From Streptomyces sp. NBS 14/10 (lineage in GTDB: Bacteria > Actinomycetota > Actinomycetes > Streptomycetales > Streptomycetaceae), in contig NZ_NCSM01000011.1 in assembly GCF_002224125.1 (NCBI RefSeq), positions 248,001 to 312,000 on the forward strand: a stretch of 64,000 bases of DNA. The letters run 5' to 3'. Position 1 is the stretch's first letter. Each line of letters begins with the position of its first letter. Shown here one piece after another: positions 8,844-19,193 of the stretch. Made by a program: the position numbers and the translations under genes. The notes beneath the pieces were generated by a model, which saw nothing but the letters and a program-made list of their open reading frames with translations, was not told where the DNA came from and ran no database searches.

Positions 8844-9056
8844 TCAGAGGCTGCCGACAACTCCACCGACGATGCCGGTGGTGTTCAGGCCGGTGACACC
8901 GTCAACCGTGCTGGTGGCGAGGCCGACGGTGCCGACGGCGCCGGTGAGGGAGTCCACGGTGCCGAGAGCATCGCCCACCACGCCGAGCCCGCCCGCCACG
9001 TTGTCCAGCTCGGCGTCGGAGATCTCCTGGGTGGCGACCTTGGGCGCGTTGTTCAT
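8844..9056 (-). CDS. Cysteine-free bacteriocin/RiPP precursor with double-glycine leader
   Basis: A 70-residue peptide gene. The leader MNNAPKVATQEISDAELDNV ends in AGG (residues 21-23), with the E-L-D-x-V-x-G-G pattern of C39-processed leaders. The predicted core is 47 residues, rich in Gly, Val, Thr and Leu, with no Cys, Lys, Arg or aromatic residue; it reads LGVVGDALGTVDSLTG at its start and GIVGGVVGSL at its end. The ATG has GGGAGA seven bases upstream. No LanM, YcaO or radical SAM modification gene lies beside it. The core could therefore be exported unmodified, perhaps as a membrane-active hydrophobic peptide, or be modified by an enzyme encoded elsewhere. Confidence 0.85.
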   Translation of the reverse strand: MNNAPKVATQEISDAELDNVAGGLGVVGDALGTVDSLTGAVGTVGLATSTVDGVTGLNTTGIVGGVVGSL

Positions 9057-9653
9057 TGTTGCGTCTCCCTTGGATGACTGTCTCGTTGTGCTTCCGACCG
9101 CGCATGGGTGCCGACGGGGGATCGGCTCCCGCGGCATGGTCACGGGATCCCGTAAGACCCGGGATTTCGTGGATGCCTGAGCGTGGAAGGGATGTAACCA
9201 CGGGGCACACGGCACCGCGAATCAGCCAACCTCCGGAACCGGGCATTCCGCGACTTTCCGATCAGGCGACATGTGCTTTCGGGCACGTCATCGGCGCCTT
9301 TCCCTCACAGGAAGGTCACTCTTAACGCAAGACACCACGCCCCTTTCGCGAGGTGATGCACGTCATTTCGGCCACGACCGTCATACCCGGCGCGGGGGTT
9401 GGCGCGACGGCCGGGGGTCTACGCGGGTCGTCTGTGTAACAGCTGTGCCCATCACTTGAAGACCGGGCGAACGACGACCACAGCCGGGCTCGAGTGGCAT
9501 GGGACTACGACATGTACGACTTCAGATCGCCCGGCCGCGACGGAAGCGCCGTACGCCTGACCATGCGCCGCGGCGACGCACCTGCCGGGGTGTGGGAGGG
9601 CTCTTGCGGGACCGTAGGGGCGCTCTCCGCGGGGCGTGCGTCGGCTTCACTCC
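9057..9653. other. Intergenic region upstream of the bacteriocin operon
   Basis: About 600 bases without a convincing complete gene. The promoter of the precursor operon must lie in its left part, but no clear -35/-10 pair is visible. A plus-strand frame reading VAWDYDMYDFRSPGRDGSAV ends near 9670; it is not recognised and lacks support, so it is not called as a gene. The right end borders the ureG remnant. Confidence 0.5.
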
Positions 9654-9787
9654 ATGGCGGCCGACGCTGAACACCAACGCGGGGACCTGCCCGTCGCCTT
9701 CATCAGCCTCACCCAAGCCGACGGGATCCGCCCGGTCGCCGACTGGGTGACCGGCTGCCTGACCGCGTGGCGAGCCGGGAGCGCCGG

Positions 9788-9791
<4 letters not shown>
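9654..9791 (+). pseudogene. ureG: C-terminal remnant of urease accessory protein UreG
   Basis: The frame reads AADAEHQRGDLPVAFISLTQ and then PVADWVTGCLTAW before its stop, which matches the last 45 or so residues of actinobacterial UreG. The GTPase domain with its P-loop is missing and the upstream bases in this frame show no UreG similarity. The stop codon still overlaps the start of ureD as GTGA, the coupling expected in an intact ure operon. This is a truncated relic. Confidence 0.75.
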
Positions 9792-11438
<1,647 letters not shown>

Positions 11439-11444
11439 CTAAAT

Positions 11445-11464
11445 GAAACGTTACGTATCGTTTC
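11445..11464. promoter_or_regulatory. Palindromic operator just upstream of the TetR gene
   Basis: GAAACGTTACGTATCGTTTC is a 20-bp palindrome with one central-flank mismatch. It shares the ACGTATCGTT half with the site at 11391-11406. It ends four bases before the TetR start codon, consistent with autorepression. Confidence 0.75.
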
Positions 11465-11468
11465 ACTC

Positions 11469-12122
11469 ATGACACTCGTCTTCTCTTCAGGCTCGTCGAC
11501 CAGTGGGCCGCGCTCTGCCGCAAAAATCCTCAACGCGGCGCGAGACGTCCTGTCGGCACAGGGTTACCCGGCGCTGACCATCGAGGCCGTCGCGGCGGCC
11601 GCGGGCGTCGGCAAAACGACCATCTACCGCTGGTGGCCCAGCAAGGAAGCGCTCGTCGCCGACGCGCTTGCCGAGATCTTCCGCGCCGATGAAATCCCCG
11701 ACCTCGGCGACACCCACGCCGAACTGCGCCAGGCCGTCGACATGACCATCCACAACTACACCAACGAGGACATGGCCACCGCACTGCCCGCCCTCGCCGC
11801 CAGCCTCCTCCACCACCCCGAGCTCATGACCCGATTCCGGGAGACATTCCTGCACCGCAAGCGCGAGAACATCGCCGCCGCCCTGCACCGCGGAATCCAA
11901 CGCGGCGACCTGCCCGACGACCTCGACACCGACCTCGTCCAGGACATATGGGCCGGCACGATCCTCTACCGACGCCTCATGACCGGCTCATCCCTCGACA
12001 CCGACCTCGCCGACCACCTGATCCAACTCACCACGAAAGCTCCCCCGCTGCTCTCCCCCCGCGAATCGGGAGAGCGCCCCGTTGCGAACCCGGGAAACGG
12101 GCTGCGTACGGGAGCGTCCTGA
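11469..12122 (+). CDS. TetR-family transcriptional repressor
   Basis: Protein of 217 residues. The N-terminal helix-turn-helix reads IEAVAAAAGVGKTTIYRWWP (about residues 40-60) and is the classic TetR DNA-binding domain; the remainder is an all-helical ligand domain. The ATG at 11469 is the first start that gives a normal length; the frame is open much further upstream, but there it only shadows the opposite gene. It lies divergent from the decarboxylase gene with two matching palindromes between them, so it probably represses that gene and itself. The ligand is unknown. Confidence 0.88.
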   Translation: MTLVFSSGSSTSGPRSAAKILNAARDVLSAQGYPALTIEAVAAAAGVGKTTIYRWWPSKEALVADALAEIFRADEIPDLGDTHAELRQAVDMTIHNYTNEDMATALPALAASLLHHPELMTRFRETFLHRKRENIAAALHRGIQRGDLPDDLDTDLVQDIWAGTILYRRLMTGSSLDTDLADHLIQLTTKAPPLLSPRESGERPVANPGNGLRTGAS

Positions 12123-12235
12123 GCGATCCAGAATGTACAGAGCGGGTGCGCGGATCATCGGTTCATGATGGGGTGAAAGGCTCACTATGTTCTCCGGCAC
12201 TCCCGGAGCGGAGAATTCCCCCAGAGAGGAACGGT

Positions 12236-14512
12236 TTGTCAGTGCCCGGGCAGTTCAGCTCCACCTTGCGGCGTCTTCGGTCCCAGCGGGGGCTGTCGCT
12301 GCGCCAGTTTGCACAGATCGTGCACTACAGCCCGGGGTGGCTCAGCAGGATTGAACGGGGCCAAGCCGCGCCCACGCTGGCCCTGGCCCGAAGTTGCGAC
12401 GACGCCCTGTCAGCGGAGGGCGAACTGCTGAAGCTCGCTCGGCTGGAGGCCCAAAGCCAATTGCGCCCGGCCCAGTTGCCTTCCGCGGTCGCGGGCTTCG
12501 TCGGCCGCACACATGCGTTAGGCGAGCTCGACGCCGCCATCGCGAAGGCCGAGCACACTGGTACGGCGCTGACGGTGGCGATCGACGGCCCTCCCGGCGC
12601 GGGCAAATCAGCGCTGACCATCCAGTGGGCGCACCGTGTAGCCGGCCGGTTCCCCGGAGGGGTGCTGTTCGCCGATCTCCAAGGGCACTCTCACCACGGC
12701 CGCCCGGCTGAACCGTTGCAGGTACTCGAGGACTTTCTGGCCGCCCTGGGGACGGAGTCCGTTCCCGACGAGCTTGAAGCGCGGTCGGCCCTGTTCCGCA
12801 CGGTGGTGTCCGACCGGCACGTCCTGGTCGTGCTGGACAACGCCATCGACTCCCAGCAGGTGAAGCCACTGCTGGTGGGCTCCGCCTCCTGCGCTGTGCT
12901 CGTGACCAGTCGGCGGCGCCTGACCGGGCTGGGCATCACCGCTGGAGCCCGGCGTCTGTCCCTGGCGCCGATGGGTCCCCATGAGTCGATCGAACTGCTC
13001 CGCGGTGTCATCGGAGAGAAGCGGGTGGATGCCGAGGAGGACGTGGCCCGGGCGGTGGCGCTCCGGTGCGCGCATCTCCCGTTGGCCCTGCGGATCACAG
13101 CGGAGCGCCTGGCGACGCATCCCCGCTGGCCGCTGTCCCATGTGGCCGACGAGCTGTCCGGCAAGGACCGGCTTGACGTCCTGGTTGACCGCGACAACGA
13201 CGACCTGGCCGTGCGCAAGGTGTTCGACCTGTCCTACGAAGCGCTGGACGGGGAGACAGCGCGGATGTTCCGGCTGCTGGGCCTGTACCCAGGGCCGCCC
13301 ATCAGCGCGGCCGCCGCGGCGGCCTTGACCGGACACTCGCTGGCCCTCACCCGGGATCTGCTCGACGGACTGATAGGCGTCCACCTGGTGGAGGAGACCG
13401 GGCTGGACCGGTACTGGATGCACGATCTGCTGCGGGAGTACGCGGCCGATCGGGCCGCGGCTGAGGAATCGTACGCCGAGCGGCTCGCGGCAGCCCGGCG
13501 GCTGACGTCCTGGTACACGCTCAGCGTGGATGCCGCCAACATGGCGTTGACGCCGCAACGGGAAGTCCCGCCACTTGATCCGCCTCCCGCCGGAGTCACC
13601 CCACTGACCTTCACCAGCGATACCGCGGCGGAAGAAGCACGGGCCTGGCTGGATGAGGAGGCGAAGGACTCCGCTGTCCCGATGGGCCGGCTCGCCGCCC
13701 GCTACCGGCTTCCAGGGGCGTGGCACATCCCGGGGCGGCTGTGGAACTGGTTGCTCATGCGGAAGCCGTGGAGCATGTGGATCTCCAGCCACACGATCGG
13801 GCTGGAGGCGGCCACGACATACGGTGGCCCCGGCGATCAGGCCTGGGTCGAGATGAATCTGGCGGAGGCATACCGTCAGTCCGGGCACTACGACCGTGCG
13901 CAACAGCACGTCACACAGGCCCTGACGCTACGCCGCCGCATCGGCGACCGGCAGGGTCAGGCATGGTGTCTGGATGCCTTGGGGTTCATCGCCGCCGACC
14001 GAAAGGACACGCCGCTGGCACACTCATACTTCAGCCGGGCTCTGGACACCTTCCGGCAGACCGGGGACGCACACGGGGAGGCCGTGGCACGGTGCAGCCT
14101 CGCTGAAGCCGACGGTCTGCTGGGGAACATGACAGCGTCGCAGGCCGGGTTCAAGGAGGGGTTGGCTCTGCATCGCCGGATGGGCGACCTCGTCGGGGAG
14201 GGGATGTTCTGGGATCGGCGCGCTCATCTGCATCAGCAGCAGGGTGACCTGGTGCAGGCGGTGCAATGCCTACGTCGAAGCGCCGAGTGTCATTCCCGGG
14301 GCGGCAACGACTGGGGGCAGGCCGCCGCGCACGACCTCCGCGCTCAGCTCTTTGGGAAGCTGTCCCGGTGGGAGGAGGCGCGGCAGGCGTGCGAGCGGGC
14401 GTGGAAGCTTTACGACCAGCTTGGCGATCCCCGAGCCGCGTGGCTGCGAGACCGGCTGGCCGAACGGCCTCAGTCCGGAGAGCCTTCGGTCACCGACTCG
14501 CTTCGTGCATGA
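12236..14512 (+). CDS. HTH-STAND (NB-ARC) TPR transcriptional regulator
   Basis: Large signal-dependent regulator of about 758 residues. It begins with an XRE-type helix-turn-helix (LSLRQFAQIVHYSPGWLSRI, residues 20-39) and continues with an NB-ARC ATPase whose P-loop is IDGPPGAGKS (118-126) and Walker B is HVLVVLDNAID. A winged-helix region and then tetratricopeptide repeats follow (about 530-740, for example AWVEMNLAEAYRQSGHYDRA). A TTG start is chosen because AGAGAGGA lies five bases upstream; a GTG six bases later is the alternative. It converges on the CHAT gene with 54 bases between stops. STAND proteins oligomerise on ligand binding; the target here is unknown. Confidence 0.85.
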   Translation: MSVPGQFSSTLRRLRSQRGLSLRQFAQIVHYSPGWLSRIERGQAAPTLALARSCDDALSAEGELLKLARLEAQSQLRPAQLPSAVAGFVGRTHALGELDAAIAKAEHTGTALTVAIDGPPGAGKSALTIQWAHRVAGRFPGGVLFADLQGHSHHGRPAEPLQVLEDFLAALGTESVPDELEARSALFRTVVSDRHVLVVLDNAIDSQQVKPLLVGSASCAVLVTSRRRLTGLGITAGARRLSLAPMGPHESIELLRGVIGEKRVDAEEDVARAVALRCAHLPLALRITAERLATHPRWPLSHVADELSGKDRLDVLVDRDNDDLAVRKVFDLSYEALDGETARMFRLLGLYPGPPISAAAAAALTGHSLALTRDLLDGLIGVHLVEETGLDRYWMHDLLREYAADRAAAEESYAERLAAARRLTSWYTLSVDAANMALTPQREVPPLDPPPAGVTPLTFTSDTAAEEARAWLDEEAKDSAVPMGRLAARYRLPGAWHIPGRLWNWLLMRKPWSMWISSHTIGLEAATTYGGPGDQAWVEMNLAEAYRQSGHYDRAQQHVTQALTLRRRIGDRQGQAWCLDALGFIAADRKDTPLAHSYFSRALDTFRQTGDAHGEAVARCSLAEADGLLGNMTASQAGFKEGLALHRRMGDLVGEGMFWDRRAHLHQQQGDLVQAVQCLRRSAECHSRGGNDWGQAAAHDLRAQLFGKLSRWEEARQACERAWKLYDQLGDPRAAWLRDRLAERPQSGEPSVTDSLRA

Positions 14513-14566
14513 GGCAGCCGGCAGTGTCGTGGGCGACCTCCTCGCCCCGGTTCAGCCCTTGCCCGG

Positions 14567-17500
14567 TCAGGACCCCATGTGCACATAGGGGGCCCACAGC
14601 CATGGGCTGCGCGGATAGCGCTCGCGCAGGTCGTGGGTCACGCGGTGCAGCGCCTCCGCGGGGGGAACACCCTCCGCCAAGAGGCCGTACAAGGTCGTGG
14701 TGAACTCAGTGGCGTCGCCGTCGGCGACCTCCCACAGGGTGCCGATCACCTGGGTGAAGCCCGCGAGCTGGAACGACGAGGCGACATGGTGGGCTTCGTC
14801 GGCGAGTTCGAAGGAGCCGGCAGCGGATCCGCACGAGGCGAGGAAGACGAGTTCGGCGTCGAGGGACAGTGTCGAGATGTCCGGCAGCGACAGTGAACCG
14901 TCCTGCAGCACGAGTTCGTTGGCGGTTCTGCCGAGGAAACCGGCCCGCGTGTGGCAGGCGAAGTGCGCCCAGGTGTGTTCCGGGAGCTCGCGGAGCACGG
15001 CTTGTTTGGTGGCGTACTCGCCGGTCAGGACGGTACTTCGGGGGAACAGCTCGGCGAGCGCCTGCGCGTCCACCGCCGCGTGCCGCAGGGGCGCTGCCCC
15101 GGGCGCTTCCGGTGTGGCGACCACCAGCAGGCGCGGATCACGGCAGAGGCGGGAGCGGCCGGACTCGTTGTGCGCGGCATCCTTCGGGCGCAGTGCGTTG
15201 AGTGTGGTGGTGTACGACGACATCACGTAGTCGGCGATTCCGTGTGCGGCACCGCCGCTGTACTGCCCGGCCGCGTGCAGGGGCAGGAAACTCAGGATGC
15301 CGGTGGGGCACCACCACAGCCGGGGAGGGGAGGCGCTGCCGGGTGTGAGATCCAGTGCTCGGACGACGGGTTCGACGACCGCTTCCCACAGCCAGGTGAG
15401 CGTGTCCAGGGCGACCGTGCCCGCCTCCCACCGCTTCTCGGCGGGCGCGTGCGGGTTGTGCAGCACGCCGACCGCCGAGCTGAAGGCCCTGAACCGGTCC
15501 GCTACGGACGTCAGGTCGGCTCGGGGCAACGGCACGCATGTCGCCGTGCCCTCGGAGAGGACGATCGCGTCGCTGCGTACGGTCGTGACGTTGACGACCA
15601 CCACCGGGCCGTGCTCGGTCAGTGTGCCGAGGTCGGGCACACCCGGCCGGAGAAAGCTCTCGAAGCCGGGCAGTCCGCGGATCTCGTCGCGCACGCGCTC
15701 CCAGGAGCGGACTGTGAGCCGGTGCTCGTCCCTCGTGGGGCCGGCCGCATGGGTCGGAGCGTGGTCGGTGCTCGCACCGAGGGATGTCATGGCCTCGCCG
15801 AGCGAGCCGAACTCCTCGGCCAGCTCCGGTGCTTGCCGGCGCAGATCCGACAGGTCGCGACGGGTCTCGGTGAGCTGTCCGAGCAGAATGCACCGCCCCC
15901 GTTCAAGGAGGTCCAATGCCCGGTGGGGATCGCCCAATTGCAGGGCGCATGCCGCGGCCTGCGACGCGAGCAGGAACTCGTCGGCGATGAGCAGCTCGCG
16001 GTCGGACCGGTCGAGCCGGTGCCCGGCCAGGCGTGGCAGGAGGTCCACCGCTGCCTCGTAATCCGCCGCCGCGCCTGCCCAGTCGCCGATGGTGGCTGCG
16101 AGACCGCCCGCCGTATTGGCGGCGTCGATACGTTCCGGAAGGGAGAAGTGCGTGGTCCGGTAGACCCGGCGCCTCAGTTCAAGCACCTCAGCGGTCGAAT
16201 CCCCCGCCCCCTCGTCACGGCGTGCCAGCACATGGGAGAGCGTCCACAGCGCGCGTACGTGCAGTACGTCGTCCGTGCTCGTCGTGGCCATGGCCTCGCG
16301 CGCCACGGCTTCGGCCTCGGCCAGAAGCGGCGATTGCCCGTCGTACCGGTGGACGTCCAGCAGCGCGCCGACCAGGTTGGTGCCCCAGAGCGGCCGGTCC
16401 GGGTGATCGGCAGGTCCGGTCCGGATCGCCTCGCGCAGCAGCTCGGCGGCTTCTCTGGCGTCCTCCGCGGACGCGCGGTCCCGTGCTCGGCCCAGCAGCG
16501 CCGCCGCCAGGTAGGACAGTGAGACGGAGCGGTCTTGGCTGCCTGGGGCGCGCAGCGCCAGAGACTTACGGCAGAGGTCCACGATCGCGTCGAGTTCGCG
16601 TTCGTGCGCCGCGAAGGGCTCGGCGAAGAGGTCGGCGAAGATACGGGGACTGCTCTCGCGCGCACTGCGGGCCAGGTCCATGAAGGGGGCGAACTGCCGG
16701 GCGTGGTACAGCCTCGCTTCCGCCAGCCGCGCCATGGCCTCCGGGGTCGTGCGCCACGCCTCGGGGCCGGACGCCGCCTCCTCCAGTGCGTCCATGGCCT
16801 CCAGCAGGGCCGTGCTGTCCCGCGAGACCTCGTAGACCGAGACCAGGCAGGCGCCCAGCTCCAACAGGGACTGGGACCGGTCGAAGGAGCCTTCGCGGGC
16901 GAACCGAACGGCGGAACGGCAGACGGGAAGGAGTTCGTCGAGGAGCCTTCTGTCCTGCGTGCTGATGTACGCGGCGGTGAGGGCTCCCGCGCATCTGCCC
17001 AGGAGCAGACCGCGCTCGGCATCGTCGAGTGAGGGGTCTTCCAGATAGTGCCGGACCAGCCTCAGGGCTTCGTCCACTGCCGCCCTGTCCTGGGTGAGTT
17101 GGAACTGGACTCGGTGGGAGTCGATGAGGTTGAGCTGTGCGCGGCGCGCCTCGGCATGGTCGACGGGGAGCTCCGCGGACACCGATTCGAGGAGTTGTCT
17201 GCCCTGCGCCACGGCCTCGCTGTCCTCGCCCAGTTCGCCCCGCAGCGTCAGCGCGTGGCCCAGTTCGACGCGGACAGGGATGTGCTCGGGGCGGTGCGCT
17301 CCGGCGTGCTCGGCCGCGGCCCGCAGCACCGCCACCGCATGGTCGGCGTCGGAGACATCGCCCGTGACCTGGGCCGACTCCTTGTAGGACAGCCCGGTGT
17401 TCAGCAGTAGCGTCACATAGGCCGGATCGCTCGGATCCAGCGTCCGTACGGCCGCGTGGTTGAGGCGGGCCGATTCCCGCATGGCCTGCACGTCGCGCAG

Positions 17501-18748
17501 CAGGAGCGCTTTCTCCCGAAGCACGTTGCCGAGACAGGACAAGGTGTTGAGCCCCTCCGGGGCCATCCGATGTGCCCTGCGCGCCCACCGTTCGGCCTCG
17601 GCGATGTCGTCGCGCGCACCCTCGTCGCCCCTGCCGCGGGCGTCGTGCCCGCCTCTCCCGTTCCCGTCATTGTGTACCCGCGCCTTGAGGGCATTGGCGA
17701 GACTGACCATCCGGCTCACGGCATCGGGCCCCGTCCCGTCCGTACCGTCGAGCGCGGCGCGCAGGACCTCCACTGCCTCGTCCAGTACGGCGACATCGCC
17801 CGTTGCGGCGTGTGTCATTCGCAGACACAGCCCGAGGTCCGTCCGGTGTGCGCGCCGCTCACCGTCGCTCGATCCCTGGTGTCCGACAAGGGCCCGCAGC
17901 ACGCCGGCCCGTGCGCGGAGCAGGGCGGGCTGGTCCTGGGCGATGTGCTGCGGTACGACGGTGGTGAGGGACTTGAGGATGCCGTGGGCGCGGGCGTCGG
18001 CGCGATCGCATTCCTCGGTCACGCGCTCGACACACCCGGCGGCCTGTTGGACCCACTCGACGGACGGGGTGCGCAGATGGCCCTCGATGAGAGCCGCCGC
18101 CAATCGGAGCCGGACCTGTACCCGTGTCTCCGGGTCCGCGGCCTTCTCCTGGACACGGTCCCACGCCGCCGCGCCCAGGGAGAGCAGCCGCGGATCTCTT
18201 CCCGTACGGCTGCCCGCACCGTTGCGGTAGGCGTTCAGCAGGTTTCCCCCCAGCGGGCCGAGCAGCGCTACGGCCTGTTCGTCGGCGACCGGGGCGAGGG
18301 AGTCGATCGTGCGCGAGGCCAAGCTGACGGCCTCCTCCAGCGTGCCGGGATCCTCGTCCCTCGTATACCGCTGCAGGAGGACTTCCACCCGGTTGATCTG
18401 CAGCATCTCTTCTTCGAGCGGCCGCGGTGTGGCGGATTCCCGGGCGAGTACGGCACCGATCGCATCCGGCACCGCGTCCGGCGTCCGCCCCCAAAGGGGA
18501 CGGAAGAGCCCCAGGGCGTGGCGGAAGTCCGGGCCGTCGTAGGTCTGCTGGGCCACACAGCGGAACCAGTGGAACCAGCCCAGGGCGCGGGCGGCCTCGT
18601 CGCTCCAGGACGTGGGCAGGGACTCGGCGAGGAGCCCCGCAGCCGCCTCTGCCTCCGGCCCGAGCACCTGCCGTGGATCGGCGGTGGACGCGAACCGTTC
18701 GACCCGTGCCTGCAGCGCGCTGAGCGGTGAAATGCTCATCTTCCCCAT
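14567..18748 (-). CDS. TPR-repeat protein with C-terminal CHAT (caspase-like) protease domain
   Basis: Protein of about 1,393 residues. Most of it is helical, TPR-like repeat sequence (for example DPAYVTLLLNTGLSYKESAQ); the last ~300 residues are a CHAT domain. The His-Cys dyad is visible: His near 1266 in AHFACHTRAGF and Cys near 1306 in LVFLASCGSAAGS, followed by the conserved GFTQVIGTLWEVAD. CHAT proteins are caspase/separase-like proteases that act in abortive defence or programmed-death-like systems. The start is ATG at 18748 (or 18739). It is divergent from a small Cys-rich gene and a membrane protein gene 85 bases away, probably its partners. Partner and substrate are inference. Confidence 0.85.
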   Translation of the reverse strand: MGKMSISPLSALQARVERFASTADPRQVLGPEAEAAAGLLAESLPTSWSDEAARALGWFHWFRCVAQQTYDGPDFRHALGLFRPLWGRTPDAVPDAIGAVLARESATPRPLEEEMLQINRVEVLLQRYTRDEDPGTLEEAVSLASRTIDSLAPVADEQAVALLGPLGGNLLNAYRNGAGSRTGRDPRLLSLGAAAWDRVQEKAADPETRVQVRLRLAAALIEGHLRTPSVEWVQQAAGCVERVTEECDRADARAHGILKSLTTVVPQHIAQDQPALLRARAGVLRALVGHQGSSDGERRAHRTDLGLCLRMTHAATGDVAVLDEAVEVLRAALDGTDGTGPDAVSRMVSLANALKARVHNDGNGRGGHDARGRGDEGARDDIAEAERWARRAHRMAPEGLNTLSCLGNVLREKALLLRDVQAMRESARLNHAAVRTLDPSDPAYVTLLLNTGLSYKESAQVTGDVSDADHAVAVLRAAAEHAGAHRPEHIPVRVELGHALTLRGELGEDSEAVAQGRQLLESVSAELPVDHAEARRAQLNLIDSHRVQFQLTQDRAAVDEALRLVRHYLEDPSLDDAERGLLLGRCAGALTAAYISTQDRRLLDELLPVCRSAVRFAREGSFDRSQSLLELGACLVSVYEVSRDSTALLEAMDALEEAASGPEAWRTTPEAMARLAEARLYHARQFAPFMDLARSARESSPRIFADLFAEPFAAHERELDAIVDLCRKSLALRAPGSQDRSVSLSYLAAALLGRARDRASAEDAREAAELLREAIRTGPADHPDRPLWGTNLVGALLDVHRYDGQSPLLAEAEAVAREAMATTSTDDVLHVRALWTLSHVLARRDEGAGDSTAEVLELRRRVYRTTHFSLPERIDAANTAGGLAATIGDWAGAAADYEAAVDLLPRLAGHRLDRSDRELLIADEFLLASQAAACALQLGDPHRALDLLERGRCILLGQLTETRRDLSDLRRQAPELAEEFGSLGEAMTSLGASTDHAPTHAAGPTRDEHRLTVRSWERVRDEIRGLPGFESFLRPGVPDLGTLTEHGPVVVVNVTTVRSDAIVLSEGTATCVPLPRADLTSVADRFRAFSSAVGVLHNPHAPAEKRWEAGTVALDTLTWLWEAVVEPVVRALDLTPGSASPPRLWWCPTGILSFLPLHAAGQYSGGAAHGIADYVMSSYTTTLNALRPKDAAHNESGRSRLCRDPRLLVVATPEAPGAAPLRHAAVDAQALAELFPRSTVLTGEYATKQAVLRELPEHTWAHFACHTRAGFLGRTANELVLQDGSLSLPDISTLSLDAELVFLASCGSAAGSFELADEAHHVASSFQLAGFTQVIGTLWEVADGDATEFTTTLYGLLAEGVPPAEALHRVTHDLRERYPRSPWLWAPYVHMGS

Positions 18749-18833
18749 CCATCCCCCACGGTGGCCACCCAGCGCGGCGCGTACCATCATGCGGGACGCT
18801 GACGCGTCTTCTCCAGCAGCGACAAGGAGCAGC

Positions 18834-19193
18834 ATGGAACGTCGGGGAGATGTCGCGGCATGGTGTGAAGCACTCCCCCTCCTGCGTCGTCTCGCCGCGG
18901 CGCAGGGCCGCGCGGACGAGGTCGCGGAGCTGGTACGCCGTCTGCGCACGGACATCAGCGCTGTGGCACAACTCGACGAGCTGGGACGACAATTCGGTAT
19001 CCCTGCCGTCGGGCCCAGGTCGATGGTCGGGGTGCCCGGGGTGGCTCCAGGGGTCCCAGTCGACGGGTTGTTCGGCTGTCCCGCGGGTCGGTGCGACCGC
19101 GACTGGGTACGGGCGCCGGGTGTGGCGACGCCCGAATGCCACATTTTCGAGGAGCCGTTGACGCGGGCGACGCCGGAGCGGCGCACCCGGTGA
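18834..19193 (+). CDS. Small Cys-rich protein linked to the CHAT gene
   Basis: Protein of 119 residues of unknown function. The N-terminal half is helical (ALPLLRRLAAAQGRADEVAE), like a short effector-association domain. The C-terminal part carries FGCPAGRCDRDW and PGVATPECHIFEEPL, a Cys-x4-Cys plus Cys-His arrangement that could bind zinc. The ATG at 18834 follows AAGGAG with ideal spacing; an ATG at 18789 is less likely. Its stop overlaps the GTG of the next gene (GTGA), so the two are co-translated. It is divergent from the TPR-CHAT gene, suggesting an adaptor or sensor role in that system (inference). Confidence 0.65.
   Translation: MERRGDVAAWCEALPLLRRLAAAQGRADEVAELVRRLRTDISAVAQLDELGRQFGIPAVGPRSMVGVPGVAPGVPVDGLFGCPAGRCDRDWVRAPGVATPECHIFEEPLTRATPERRTR

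Noticed and set aside
2644..9056. Lanthipeptide cluster
   Set aside because: The core has no Cys and no LanB/LanC/LanM-like gene is nearby, so only a bacteriocin/RiPP-like call is supported.
18789..18833. Upstream ATG for the small Cys-rich protein
   Set aside because: No ribosome binding site, while the ATG at 18834 has AAGGAG at ideal spacing.
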